From NCBI GenBank assembly GCA_041398705.1, contig JAWKUI010000002.1, positions 62,001-126,000 on the forward strand: DNA of 64,000 bases, in the 5' to 3' direction. Of the stretch, positions 1 through 7,761 are shown piece by piece. The DNA comes from NORP259 sp041398705 (GTDB taxonomy: Bacteria > Planctomycetota > UBA1135 > GCA-002686595). Below the pieces are notes generated by a model. It was not told where the DNA came from and made no database searches. It worked only from the letters and a program-made list of their open reading frames with translations. Each line of letters starts with the position of its first letter. Position 1 is the stretch's first letter. Made by a program: the position numbers and the translations under genes.

Positions 1-2394
1 GGCAAACGGTTCGGGTTTGCCTTGGCCCTGGCGCAGAATCACGCGGGAACCGGCGGGCACGCTGCCGAAGCGTTCCTCCCCGCCGAAGGGCCAGCGCACG
101 ACGAGTTCCGCAGCCGGGGCATCCCCGAGGCCGAAGATCAACTCCGGCGGCTGGCACGAGCCGTAGCCCGAACCGCGCGTCATGACCTGCGCCTGACCGT
201 GCCCGGCGAAACGCGCGATCACCGTCGCCCCCACCGCTTCGCGGTTGCCCTTGTCGGTGAGCAACCGCACCTTCACGCCGCGCCCGGGCGCGTCGATCTC
301 GTTGCGGAAGAGGTTGTGCCGCTCGCGCTGGATGTTGTGCGCGAACAGGTCGAGGTCCATGTCATCGTCGAAGTCCACGGCGAGCAGGCCGCGTCCGTCG
401 AGCGGCGAATCCGCCCCGGACAGCCCCGAATAGCTGATGAACTGCCCGTCGCCCTTGCCGAGGAAGAGCTGGCTGCGCTCATCCCCGTTGAACGAGAACC
501 CCTGCTTGAACATCTCGATCACCCAAGGGTGCTGGAAGTCCAGGTTCTCGTCGTTGTGCCCATGTTCGGGCACGCGGACTTCCTCTTCGAGGCCCATGCT
601 TTGCGCCACCACGTGGCGCCAGAACGCGCTTCATGTGTCGCGCGGGATGTCGCCCGTCACGAAGCCGTTGACGCAGTACACGTCTTGGTTGCCGTCCAGA
701 TCCAGGTCCACCACGGCCTGGCCCCAGGCCCACCCGGCGCTGCCCGCACCGCCGGCTTTTTCCACCACGCGGAAGCCCCCCTTGCCGTTGCCCTCGAGCA
801 ACAGGTTGCCCCCCGCCATGCGCGCGAGGCTTTCGTAGGCCCCCTCGCGCTTGTCCTCCTCGAACCGCGCCAGCACGCGCCGGCCCGTGTTCGACGAAGG
901 GTTGGTCAGGAACAGGTCGAGGTGGCCGTCGCGGTTGGGATCCCCCACCGAAACCCCCATCGAGTTGCCGCGCAGGGACACGCCACGGTCGGTCGCAAGG
1001 TTCTCGAACGTGCCGTCGCCGCGGTTGATCCACAGCAGGTTGCTGCCGAAGGTGGTGACCACGTACACATCAGGATCTCCGTCTTCATCGAAGTCCCCGG
1101 AAACGCCGCCATAACTCCAACCGCGGTCGGAAATGCCCGCCGCCTTGCTCTGGTCCTGGAAGCGCGCCCCCGCGATGTTGCGCAGGTACAAGTCCGACTC
1201 GCCGTTGCTCGCCTCGATCCACGAATCGTTGCGCAGGTAGCCCATGCGGCCGTAGGCACTCACGTACACGTCGAGGAAGCCGTCCCCATCGCCATCGAGC
1301 GCGGTCAAGCCAAACGCCGCCACGCGCACGTCCTCGAGGCCCAACTGCTCGGTGACCTCCTCGAAGTGCCCGCTGCCATCGTTGCGGTACGCCCGCAGCG
1401 ACTGCCCACCGCCTTTGTTGCGGATGTCGCGCCAGCCGACGTGCCCCACCAGCAGGTCCGGGTCGCCGTCGTTCTCGAAGTCGAAGAAGAGCGGCGTGGT
1501 GCCCCCATAGCTGGTCGCCAGCCCGGCTTCCGCCGCCGCTTCGGTGAAGCCGCCGCCGGGTTGCCCCAGGTAGAGGAACGAACGATCGGGGCTCGGCACG
1601 AACACGTCCCAAATCCCATCCCCGTTCACGTCATGGCAGGCGATGCCGTTCCAGCCGTCGCTGTCGTTGCCCGGCCGGCCATAGCGCACACCCTCGTGGT
1701 GCACGCCCGCAGCGCGCGTCACATCGGTGAACAGCTCGCGGCCGCCGCTGATCGTCGCGACCCCGGTGAGCTGCAACCCCGAAACCTGCCAGCCCTTGCC
1801 AACGCGTTGAACCCGCGCGAGCCCCTGCAATTCGATCAGTTCCCGGCCGGTATCCGTGGTGATGCCCACCATGTGCGCCGCGAACTGCACGCGTCCCCAG
1901 GTGGGTCGGTCCGCGCGTTCGAATTCGGCCGCCCGCACCTTCCAGAGGCTCTCTTCGAGCCGGCGCCAACCGCCGATGTGTCCCTCGAACGAAGCGAGGA
2001 AACCGGCCTTATCCACCACCGGTGCTTCGGCCGCTTCGAAGTGGCGCTCCACCGCGCCGAGGGCCAGCGGCGCGCTTTCCCCGCGCGGCGCACCGAACGG
2101 ATCCTGGCCCCGGAACTCCGGGTGCAGGAACTCCGCCACGCCGCTCCAATCGCGGATGAACACCTTGTTCGCGAAAACCTGGAAGGCGTTCGTCAGGCTC
2201 TCGCTGAGCAGCTCGATCTCCTGCGGGATGCGCAGGGCCGGGAAAGGCGCGGCGATCTCGAAAGGCGGCTCCTCTTTCGCGATCTGGGCGCTCGGCGTGG
2301 TGGGTTGGCTCGTTTCCTTGCGCCCGCAGGAGGGCAGGGACGAGAGCAACCAGGCCCCGAGAATCAGGGTGGAGACGATGCGTCGGGCAGACAT
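1..2394 (-). CDS. CRTAC1-like FG-GAP/VCBS lipoprotein with ASPIC/UnbV C-terminus; candidate selenoprotein (partial)
   Basis: Exported lipoprotein built of integrin-like calcium-binding repeats. It starts at ATG 2394 with a signal peptide and lipobox ending LPSC. After an N-terminal region of about 190 residues, FG-GAP/VCBS repeats follow with DxNxDGxxD loops such as DVNGDGIWD, DFENDGDPD and DGDGDGFLD. A TGA at 631-633 (codon 588) interrupts the gene after GDIPRDT. The identical frame stays open for another 210 codons to the window edge, giving SAFWRHVVAQSMG, another repeat (VDFDDDMDLDLF) and an ASPIC/UnbV module (VMTRGSGYGSCQ, LIFGLGDA). The family normally has all of this in one chain, so the UGA is probably read through as selenocysteine; a hairpin at 603-619 supports this. 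Nonsense mutation or sequencing error are the alternatives. The C-terminus lies outside the window. DUF445 is upstream on the same strand. Confidence 0.8.
603..619 (-). promoter_or_regulatory. putative bacterial SECIS hairpin after UGA 631-633
   Basis: On the coding (minus) strand a perfect 7-bp stem GCGCCAC/GTGGCGC closes a GUG triloop, which opens to CGUGG if the closing pair melts. The loop begins 18 nt after the in-frame UGA, within the 16-37 nt spacing described for bacterial SECIS elements, and it has G in its first positions. The hairpin lies inside the coding sequence, as bacterial SECIS elements do. The assignment is by inspection only. Confidence 0.5.
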
Positions 2395-2489
2395 GCCTCC
2401 ATGCTACGCGAAGCCCCCTTGCGATTCAGCCTCGCGCGCGGGCGGTTCCAGCCGAATTCCCGGCCCCGCCCAGCTAGGCCGAAACGGCG

Positions 2490-3110
2490 CTACAACAGCG
2501 CCAGCAGGGCCGTTTGCAACACCCCGATCAGGAGCCCCAGGACCCCGCCCAGGATTTCGATCGACCGCAACTCGCGGCTCGCCACCTGCAGGATCAATTG
2601 CTCGAGCCGCTCCACCGGGAACTCGGCCACCTTGCGCTCCACGATCTCCGGCACTTTCAGGCCCGACTCCAGCGCCCGCTCCATGTGCGCCACCAGGGTC
2701 TCCCGGTCCTCCAGGATCTTCGCCACGAGCTTGCCGCGCAGGTCGGCCAGCCGCTCGGCCGACAGGAACGTGTCGAGCATGGCGCCCAGGGGCCCGAGGC
2801 CTTTTTTGATGCCCGCCAGCACCTCGGGCAGCCGCTGCTCGAGCAATCCGTCGAGCAACCCGTGCAGGTCGGCGTTCTCGAGGGCCGCCACCAGGTCCTT
2901 GTGCGAAAGCAGGTGATCCCCCACCACCGACCCGATCGAGCGGGCGATTTCGGCCTGGCGGCGCCCCACCAGGCCCTGGACGGTGAACCCCAGGAAACGC
3001 CGGGGCCTGATCGGCCGGAAGATCATCTTCACGGCCAGCAGGTTGGTGCCGTACCCGATGAGCCCCCCGAGCAGGGGCAGGAGGATCCAGGCGGAGGGGG
3101 AAATCGGCAT
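2490..3110 (-). CDS. DUF445 family membrane protein
   Basis: 206-residue protein of the DUF445 family (YheB-like), whose biochemical function is unknown. An N-terminal membrane segment (WILLPLLGGLIGYGTNLLA) is followed by the family-typical VKMIFRPIRPRRFLGFTVQGLVGRRQ stretch, here given in two parts: VKMIFRPIRP and GLVGRRQAEIA. A long helical region follows, then a C-terminal hydrophobic hairpin (LGGVLGLLIGVLQTALLALL). This order of elements is the DUF445 pattern; the protein is shorter than many members. It lies 95 bp upstream of the CRTAC1-like gene on the same strand and may share its transcript. Confidence 0.85.
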   Translation of the reverse strand: MPISPSAWILLPLLGGLIGYGTNLLAVKMIFRPIRPRRFLGFTVQGLVGRRQAEIARSIGSVVGDHLLSHKDLVAALENADLHGLLDGLLEQRLPEVLAGIKKGLGPLGAMLDTFLSAERLADLRGKLVAKILEDRETLVAHMERALESGLKVPEIVERKVAEFPVERLEQLILQVASRELRSIEILGGVLGLLIGVLQTALLALL

Positions 3111-3309
3111 GGCGGCGGCGGCTTTTGGGGCACCTGGGTCCGAGGTCGGGACCAGGCGCGCTCCCTTCGAGACGGACGGGGGGCTTTTCTACAAAGTCTC
3201 GGGCCGGGGTGCTAGGAATAGGGCCTGTCCGGGGCGCAGGGGTCGGTCCAGTGCCGGCCCTCGGGTCCCGGGTTGTCGCTCCCAGGGTCCGCTTCAAAAG
3301 GAGGCTGCC

Positions 3310-4485
3310 ATGTCCCGTTTCCCCTCCGACCCCCGCCGGGAGACCGGCGCTTCCCCGGAACCGGATGAGAGCGAGCGCGGGGATCACACCCTGCGCGTGC
3401 ACGAAGGCACGATCGTCGGGGTTTTCGGCGACGACGTCTTCGTGGATCTGGGCCCGCGCCTACAGGGCGTCGCTTCGGCCCGCTCCTTCCCCGAGCCTCC
3501 CCGCGAAGGCGAGGTGCACCGTTTCACCATGCGCGGCCGCGAGGAGAGCCTGTGGGTCCTGTCGCTCGTGGGCGAACGCACCCTGGCCTCCTGGCAGGGC
3601 ATGCAAGAAGGGCAGTGGATCTCCGCCCGGGTGGTGCGCGAGCACCAGGGGCACCTGCAGCTCAAAATCGACGGCCTGCACGCCGTCATGCCGCGCGCCC
3701 ACACGGGCAAGTCCCCCGGCGAAAGCCTGAAGGGACTCGTCGGCAAGAACCTCGTCTGCGAGGTGCTCGAAGTGGACCCCGAACGCCAGCGCGTGGTGCT
3801 TTCCCGCAAACGCGTGCTGCAGCAACAGCGCGAACAACGCCTGCGGGCTCTGCACATGCTGCCCGGGGACGTCACCCGCGGCCGCGTGGTGCGTTTGGAG
3901 GACTACGGTGCGTTCGTGCGACTGAACGGCGGCAAGGAAGGCCTGCTGCACATCTCCGACATCAGCCACGGGCGCATCGATCACCCGGAGGAGGTGCTCA
4001 CCCTGGGCGACACGATCGAGGTCAAGGTGCTGCGGCTCGGGCAAGGCGGCAAGCGCATCGCGCTGGGCCTCAAACAACTGCAATCCAACCCCTGGCGCAG
4101 CTTCGCCCGCCAGCACCCCCTGGGCAGCCTGGTCGCGGGGGAAGTGGACGAAATCGAGGACGCCGGGGTGCGTGTGCGCCTGGAGAACGGCATCGACGCC
4201 TGGTTGCCCCGCAGCGAAACCCCCTTCGGCCAGCGCCGCCTGGGAGTGTTCCTGCGCGCCGGCCAACGGGTGCCCCTGCGGGTGCTCGAGGTCGAAGTCG
4301 AAGACCAGGCCCTGGTGGTCTCGATGGTCGACACCGGCGGGCGGCCCTTGAGCCTCGAGCAGTGCGAAGCGGCGGAGGAATGGCGCGCGGCGCCCGATCC
4401 GCCCGCCGGCCAGGCGTCCCCCCTCGGCAACAGTCTCGGCGACCGCCTGCGGCAGGCGCTCGAACAACGCACGCGCAAGATCTGA
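3310..4485 (+). CDS. S1 RNA-binding repeat protein (ribosomal protein S1-like)
   Basis: 391-residue cytoplasmic protein with four S1/OB-fold repeats, at roughly residues 28-90, 102-172, 188-258 and 275-345. The third is the most canonical, with GDVTRGRVVRLEDYGAFVRL then GLLHISDIS and LGDTIEVKVL. S1 repeats bind single-stranded RNA; a four-repeat protein of this size resembles the short S1 homologues of many bacteria and could act in translation initiation or RNA metabolism. Start ATG 3310 is fixed by a near-perfect Shine-Dalgarno, AAAAGGAGG at 3296-3304 with a 5-nt spacer, although the frame is open further upstream. The C-terminal 40 residues are low complexity. It could be rpsA itself or a paralogue. 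Confidence 0.85.
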   Translation: MSRFPSDPRRETGASPEPDESERGDHTLRVHEGTIVGVFGDDVFVDLGPRLQGVASARSFPEPPREGEVHRFTMRGREESLWVLSLVGERTLASWQGMQEGQWISARVVREHQGHLQLKIDGLHAVMPRAHTGKSPGESLKGLVGKNLVCEVLEVDPERQRVVLSRKRVLQQQREQRLRALHMLPGDVTRGRVVRLEDYGAFVRLNGGKEGLLHISDISHGRIDHPEEVLTLGDTIEVKVLRLGQGGKRIALGLKQLQSNPWRSFARQHPLGSLVAGEVDEIEDAGVRVRLENGIDAWLPRSETPFGQRRLGVFLRAGQRVPLRVLEVEVEDQALVVSMVDTGGRPLSLEQCEAAEEWRAAPDPPAGQASPLGNSLGDRLRQALEQRTRKI

Positions 4486-4574
4486 TCCGGCCCTGTCCCG
4501 GGGCCGCACCGACCGCCGTGGGAAGCCCGGCGGCCGGTCGCGGCGGCCCCGGGCCGCGGCTACCATGGCCTGCC

Positions 4575-5855
4575 GTGACGCCCCAATCCGCCCACCCCGC
4601 CGCCAGCCGGCCCGCCCTGCGCCTACTGCTGGTGGCCATCGGCGCCGTGCTGCTGCTGACGTACGTGCCGCTGACCCGCGTCCAGGGGGCGCCGGTGGGC
4701 TATTCGCGCCTGGCGGACGGAAGTTGGAGCGTGCGCGGGGCGGACCTGCGCAGTTGGCGGGGCCTGCATGCCGTCTGGGCCCGCGGCGGCACCGAGTACC
4801 AACACGTGAGCTGGCCCGCGCGCATCGACGCCCCCCAGCCGGCGCGCCGCATCTGGGTCGTGCAGTTGAGCCCGGATCCCGTGGCCGGCGCCCTGGCCGA
4901 CGCCATCACCCAGGACCTGCTCGCCGACCCGGAACTCGAAGAGGTGGGGTTTTTTCCCTACGCGACCCTGCCGCTCAAGGAGTTCCGCTGTCCGGACCTT
5001 TGGATCAAGGTCGCCGCCATGCAGGGCGAGTCGCGGACCTGGCCTGGGCGCTTCCGGGCCAAGGGGCGCATCGAGGTGCGGTTGGAGCCGTGGCTGTTGC
5101 CCGCGCCGCAGGAACTCGGCGAAACCCCGGTGCATGTCGAGCAATGGTCGTACGACAGCGAACGCACGGGGTTGGTGAGCGCGGCGGGGCGTTGGCAAAC
5201 ACTCGCGGCGGATCTGCTGGAAAAGGCCGAGTTGCGTCAGACCCTGAGCACGTGGCGCGGGGATGCGGAAGGCGCGTTGGCGGACCTCCCCCCCACTTGG
5301 TTGCACGGGGCGACCGAAGGACTCGAAATCCCCGGGCTGCTGGACGAAGGCGAACGGCTGCATCTGCTCAATCGCGGGCAGCGTTGGCTCGTGCCCGAAG
5401 TGACCGGCTGGATCGTCGACGGGCAAAGCGATTCGTTTGCGGGGGCGAAGGCCCTCGCCGGGCGCTTGCAGGCCGCCGGCTGGCAACCCTGTGTTTCGCA
5501 TCCGGGCGGGTTCACGCTCGAACATGGGGAACTGCGCCTCGACATCCGACCCCTATGGGGATCGCCGTCGGCCCTGGAAACGGTGCCCGCGTTGCAACAG
5601 AACGGCGACACGCGTCCGCTTGGTGTCCTGGTCGTGCATCCCTTCCGACCCGAGCAGGCTTTGGCCTGGTTCGATCAACTGAAAGCCTCCGAGCTGAGCG
5701 AAGCCGAATGGCACAGCCTGGTGGCGCACCTCACCCACAAACAGCGCCGCCTGCTGTCGCAGTACCTGGTCGGCCTCACCGACGAGATGCGGGCCGGACA
5801 CGACGCGGGTTTGTTGGCTACCTTGCGTAAGGAACTCGATGACGGATCCCGCTAA
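4575..5855 (+). CDS. membrane-anchored protein of unknown function
   Basis: 426 residues from GTG 4575; no ATG lies in frame near the N-terminus. A single N-terminal hydrophobic segment (LRLLLVAIGAVLLLTYVPL, about residues 14-32) suggests an uncleaved signal anchor, with the rest probably periplasmic. The body is a mix of short strands with no motif I recognise; residues near 95-140 (IWVVQLSPDP ... ADAITQDLLADPELEEVGFF) look like a small alpha/beta domain. Its stop overlaps the start of yciB by 17 nt (5839-5855), so the two are translationally coupled. Function is unassigned. Confidence 0.75.
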   Translation: MTPQSAHPAASRPALRLLLVAIGAVLLLTYVPLTRVQGAPVGYSRLADGSWSVRGADLRSWRGLHAVWARGGTEYQHVSWPARIDAPQPARRIWVVQLSPDPVAGALADAITQDLLADPELEEVGFFPYATLPLKEFRCPDLWIKVAAMQGESRTWPGRFRAKGRIEVRLEPWLLPAPQELGETPVHVEQWSYDSERTGLVSAAGRWQTLAADLLEKAELRQTLSTWRGDAEGALADLPPTWLHGATEGLEIPGLLDEGERLHLLNRGQRWLVPEVTGWIVDGQSDSFAGAKALAGRLQAAGWQPCVSHPGGFTLEHGELRLDIRPLWGSPSALETVPALQQNGDTRPLGVLVVHPFRPEQALAWFDQLKASELSEAEWHSLVAHLTHKQRRLLSQYLVGLTDEMRAGHDAGLLATLRKELDDGSR

Positions 5856-6453
5856 GCCTGGCGCCCCGACCTGGCTGCGGCCGGTGATCGAGTTCGCGCC
5901 TTTGCTCGTGTTCTTCGTGCTGCAACGCACGACGACGCGCATGGAAGGCCTGTATTGGGCCACGATTGGCCTGATGATCGCCACGGCGACTGCGGTGGGC
6001 CTCTCGCGCTGGTTCGAACGCCGTTGGCCGGTAGTGCCGCTGATCACCCTGGTGATCGTCGGCGGCCTGGGCGGCATGACCCTCTACCTCGAAGAGGAGT
6101 GGTTCATCAAATTCAAGCCCTCGCTCGTCTACGGGGTGTTCGCCGCTGTATTGCTCGGCAGCCTGCGCACCGGGCACCTGCCCCTGCGCAGCGTGATGGG
6201 CCAGGCCCTGCCCATGGAGGCCGCCGGCTGGCGCGCCCTGAGTCTGCGTCTGGGCCTCTTCTGTCTCGGTCTGGTGCTGACCAATGAGATCCTGCGCCGC
6301 GTGCTCGATACAGGTACCTGGACCACCGTGAAGACCTTCGGCTACAGCGCCGGATTCTTCGTTTTTCTGATGATGCAGGCTTCCCTGATCGAAGCCCATA
6401 CCCCAAAGGAGGCCGCCGAGGCCTCCTCCGAGACCCGCCATGAATCCGAATGA
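5839..6453 (+). CDS. yciB: YciB/IspZ inner-membrane protein (septation protein A family)
   Basis: 204-residue polytopic membrane protein. Family features are the N-terminal IEFAPLLVFFVLQ, the WATIGLMIATATAVG second helix, RRWPVVPLITLVIVGGLGGMTL (written here as RRWPVVPLITL and VIVGGLGGMTL), and EWFIKFKPSLVYGVFA, all typical of YciB/IspZ. In other bacteria YciB is linked to envelope integrity and septation. At least five transmembrane helices are apparent. It overlaps the upstream gene by 17 nt and the downstream zinc-ribbon gene by 14 nt, so it sits in a compact operon. Confidence 0.9.
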   Translation: MTDPAKPGAPTWLRPVIEFAPLLVFFVLQRTTTRMEGLYWATIGLMIATATAVGLSRWFERRWPVVPLITLVIVGGLGGMTLYLEEEWFIKFKPSLVYGVFAAVLLGSLRTGHLPLRSVMGQALPMEAAGWRALSLRLGLFCLGLVLTNEILRRVLDTGTWTTVKTFGYSAGFFVFLMMQASLIEAHTPKEAAEASSETRHESE

Positions 6454-6784
6454 CGTCGTTCTGCGCCAGGGCTCCTTCGGCGCCCTGCGTTCGATGCAGA
6501 AGCTGCTCTCCCGCGAGGGCATCGATACCCAGGTGATCTGCCCGCCCGGCGTGAATGCCGGTGCTTGAGGGGCGACTCTGTGGCTCGCGGTCGCGGGCTC
6601 CGAAGCACCCCAAGCGGATCACCTCCTGCGCGAAGAAGAACGGCGACGCATGGCGCCCGAGGAACTGGCCGCGGCCCAGGCGGTAATCGACCTGGACGCC
6701 GAGCAGAACTCCTGCCCCGCATGCCTGGGCCCGATCCCCGGTGGCGCAACGCGCTGCCCGGGTTGCGGTCTGCGCTTCGGTTGA
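6440..6784 (+). CDS. small DUF2007-like protein with C-terminal zinc ribbon; candidate selenoprotein (UGA codon 43)
   Basis: Read through the TGA at 6566-6568, this is 114 codons. An N-terminal segment (VVLRQGSFGALRSMQKLLSR) resembles DUF2007-type signal-transducing domains. NAGA-U43-GATLWLAVAGSEA follows, then a helical linker and a C-terminal zinc ribbon CPAC-x9-CPGC ending GLRFG. The frame after the UGA is clearly coding: a family-like LWLAV strand plus a complete four-Cys ribbon. Without readthrough the product is a 42-residue fragment and the ribbon has no start signal. A hairpin at 6582-6599 with GGUC in its loop fits a SECIS element. The gene overlaps yciB by 14 nt, and a rhomboid protease follows 58 nt later. 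Sec would occupy a place where a redox or metal-binding Cys is plausible. Confidence 0.7.
6582..6599 (+). promoter_or_regulatory. putative bacterial SECIS hairpin after UGA 6566-6568
   Basis: Seven-pair stem GGCTCGC/GCGGGCT (two G-U wobbles) with apical tetraloop GGUC at 6589-6592. The loop starts 20 nt after the UGA and begins with GGU, the feature most conserved in bacterial SECIS loops bound by SelB. This is the better of the two SECIS-like hairpins in the window. Confidence 0.6.
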
Positions 6785-6842
6785 GCAGGGGGCTGCGCTC
6801 CCCCATTCCCGCCGACTCGTTTCCGTCGGCCGCGCCATTCCG

Positions 6843-7754
6843 ATGCACTCCCAATCCATCCTGGTATTCGAAGCACCACGCAAGCGAGCCTGTAGTGAAC
6901 GGGCGCTGGTGTTGCAGGCGATGGGTTTGCCCTACGCGATCACCGGGGACGGCAACGGTTGGCATCTCTGGGTGCCGGAGGTGCACGCGGGAGTCGCCTT
7001 GGCGGAACTGCGCAGCTACGAGGAGGAGAACCGCTTCATGCGCAACCGGCCCGCGCCGCCGCCGTCGTTTCCGGTGGCACTGGCGCCGTTGTTCGCCTAC
7101 CTGATCGTGCTCTCGCTGTTCTACGCCGTGGGCCGCGACGGTTTGTTCGGCATCAACTTCTACCGCGCCGGGTTGATGGACAGCGGCCTCGTGCTGAAAG
7201 GCGAGATCTGGCGTTTGGCCACGGCGCTCACCCTGCACGGCGACATCGGCCACCTCGCCGCCAACCTGTTCTTCGGCGGGCTGTTCGTGGCGTTGCTCAC
7301 CCAGAGCCTCGGCAGCGGACTGGCGTGGGCGGGCACCCTGGTTTCGGGGGTACTCGGCAACCTCGTTACGACCTGGATCAGCGGGGACGGCCACCGAGCG
7401 ATCGGTGCATCGACCGCGGTGTTCGGCACCTTGGGTCTGTTCACGGTCTACGAGTGGGTGCGGCGCCGCAAGCTGCGGCTGACCTTGGCCCCGTCGCAGC
7501 GTTTCCGCGCGATTGCCCCCCTGCTCGGCGGTTCGGTGCTGCTCGGGTTCCTGGGCACCGGTGGTGGCGGAGCGGGAGAGCGGGTGGACGTGTTGTCGCA
7601 CCTCACGGGATTCTGCTGCGGCGCGGCGCTCGGCGCCTTGGCGGCCTGGCGCTCGTGGCCGGTGGGTATAACGCCCGCCGTGCAGCGCCGCGCGCAGATC
7701 GGCGTGTTGGTGGTGCTGGCGGTCGCATGGATCGCGGCCGCCTGGGCGGCCTGA
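6843..7754 (+). CDS. rhomboid family intramembrane serine protease
   Basis: 303 residues. The first about 70 residues form a soluble domain (ILVFEAPRKRACSERALVLQ, then WHLWVPEVHAG) that looks like a DUF2007-type sensor and recalls the neighbouring zinc-ribbon protein. About six transmembrane helices follow. The catalytic dyad is visible: GAS190TA in TM4 and H253 in SHLTGF of TM6. The HGDIGHLAANLFFGG segment supplies the conserved His and oxyanion Asn141 of TM2. Rhomboids cleave transmembrane substrates inside the membrane. Start ATG 6843 is chosen because the extra upstream residues overlap the previous gene. Confidence 0.9.
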   Translation: MHSQSILVFEAPRKRACSERALVLQAMGLPYAITGDGNGWHLWVPEVHAGVALAELRSYEEENRFMRNRPAPPPSFPVALAPLFAYLIVLSLFYAVGRDGLFGINFYRAGLMDSGLVLKGEIWRLATALTLHGDIGHLAANLFFGGLFVALLTQSLGSGLAWAGTLVSGVLGNLVTTWISGDGHRAIGASTAVFGTLGLFTVYEWVRRRKLRLTLAPSQRFRAIAPLLGGSVLLGFLGTGGGGAGERVDVLSHLTGFCCGAALGALAAWRSWPVGITPAVQRRAQIGVLVVLAVAWIAAAWAA

Positions 7755-7761
7755 GACCCGC

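Noticed and set aside
22..2916. 964-codon plus-strand open frame
   Set aside because: It is the exact antisense of the CRTAC1-like gene's frame; the minus strand has a signal peptide and family motifs, the plus frame has none.
2404..3402. 332-codon minus-strand ORF over the DUF445 gene
   Set aside because: Frame shadow: it is rich in Arg/Gly/Pro with no motif, whereas the overlapping frame encodes DUF445.
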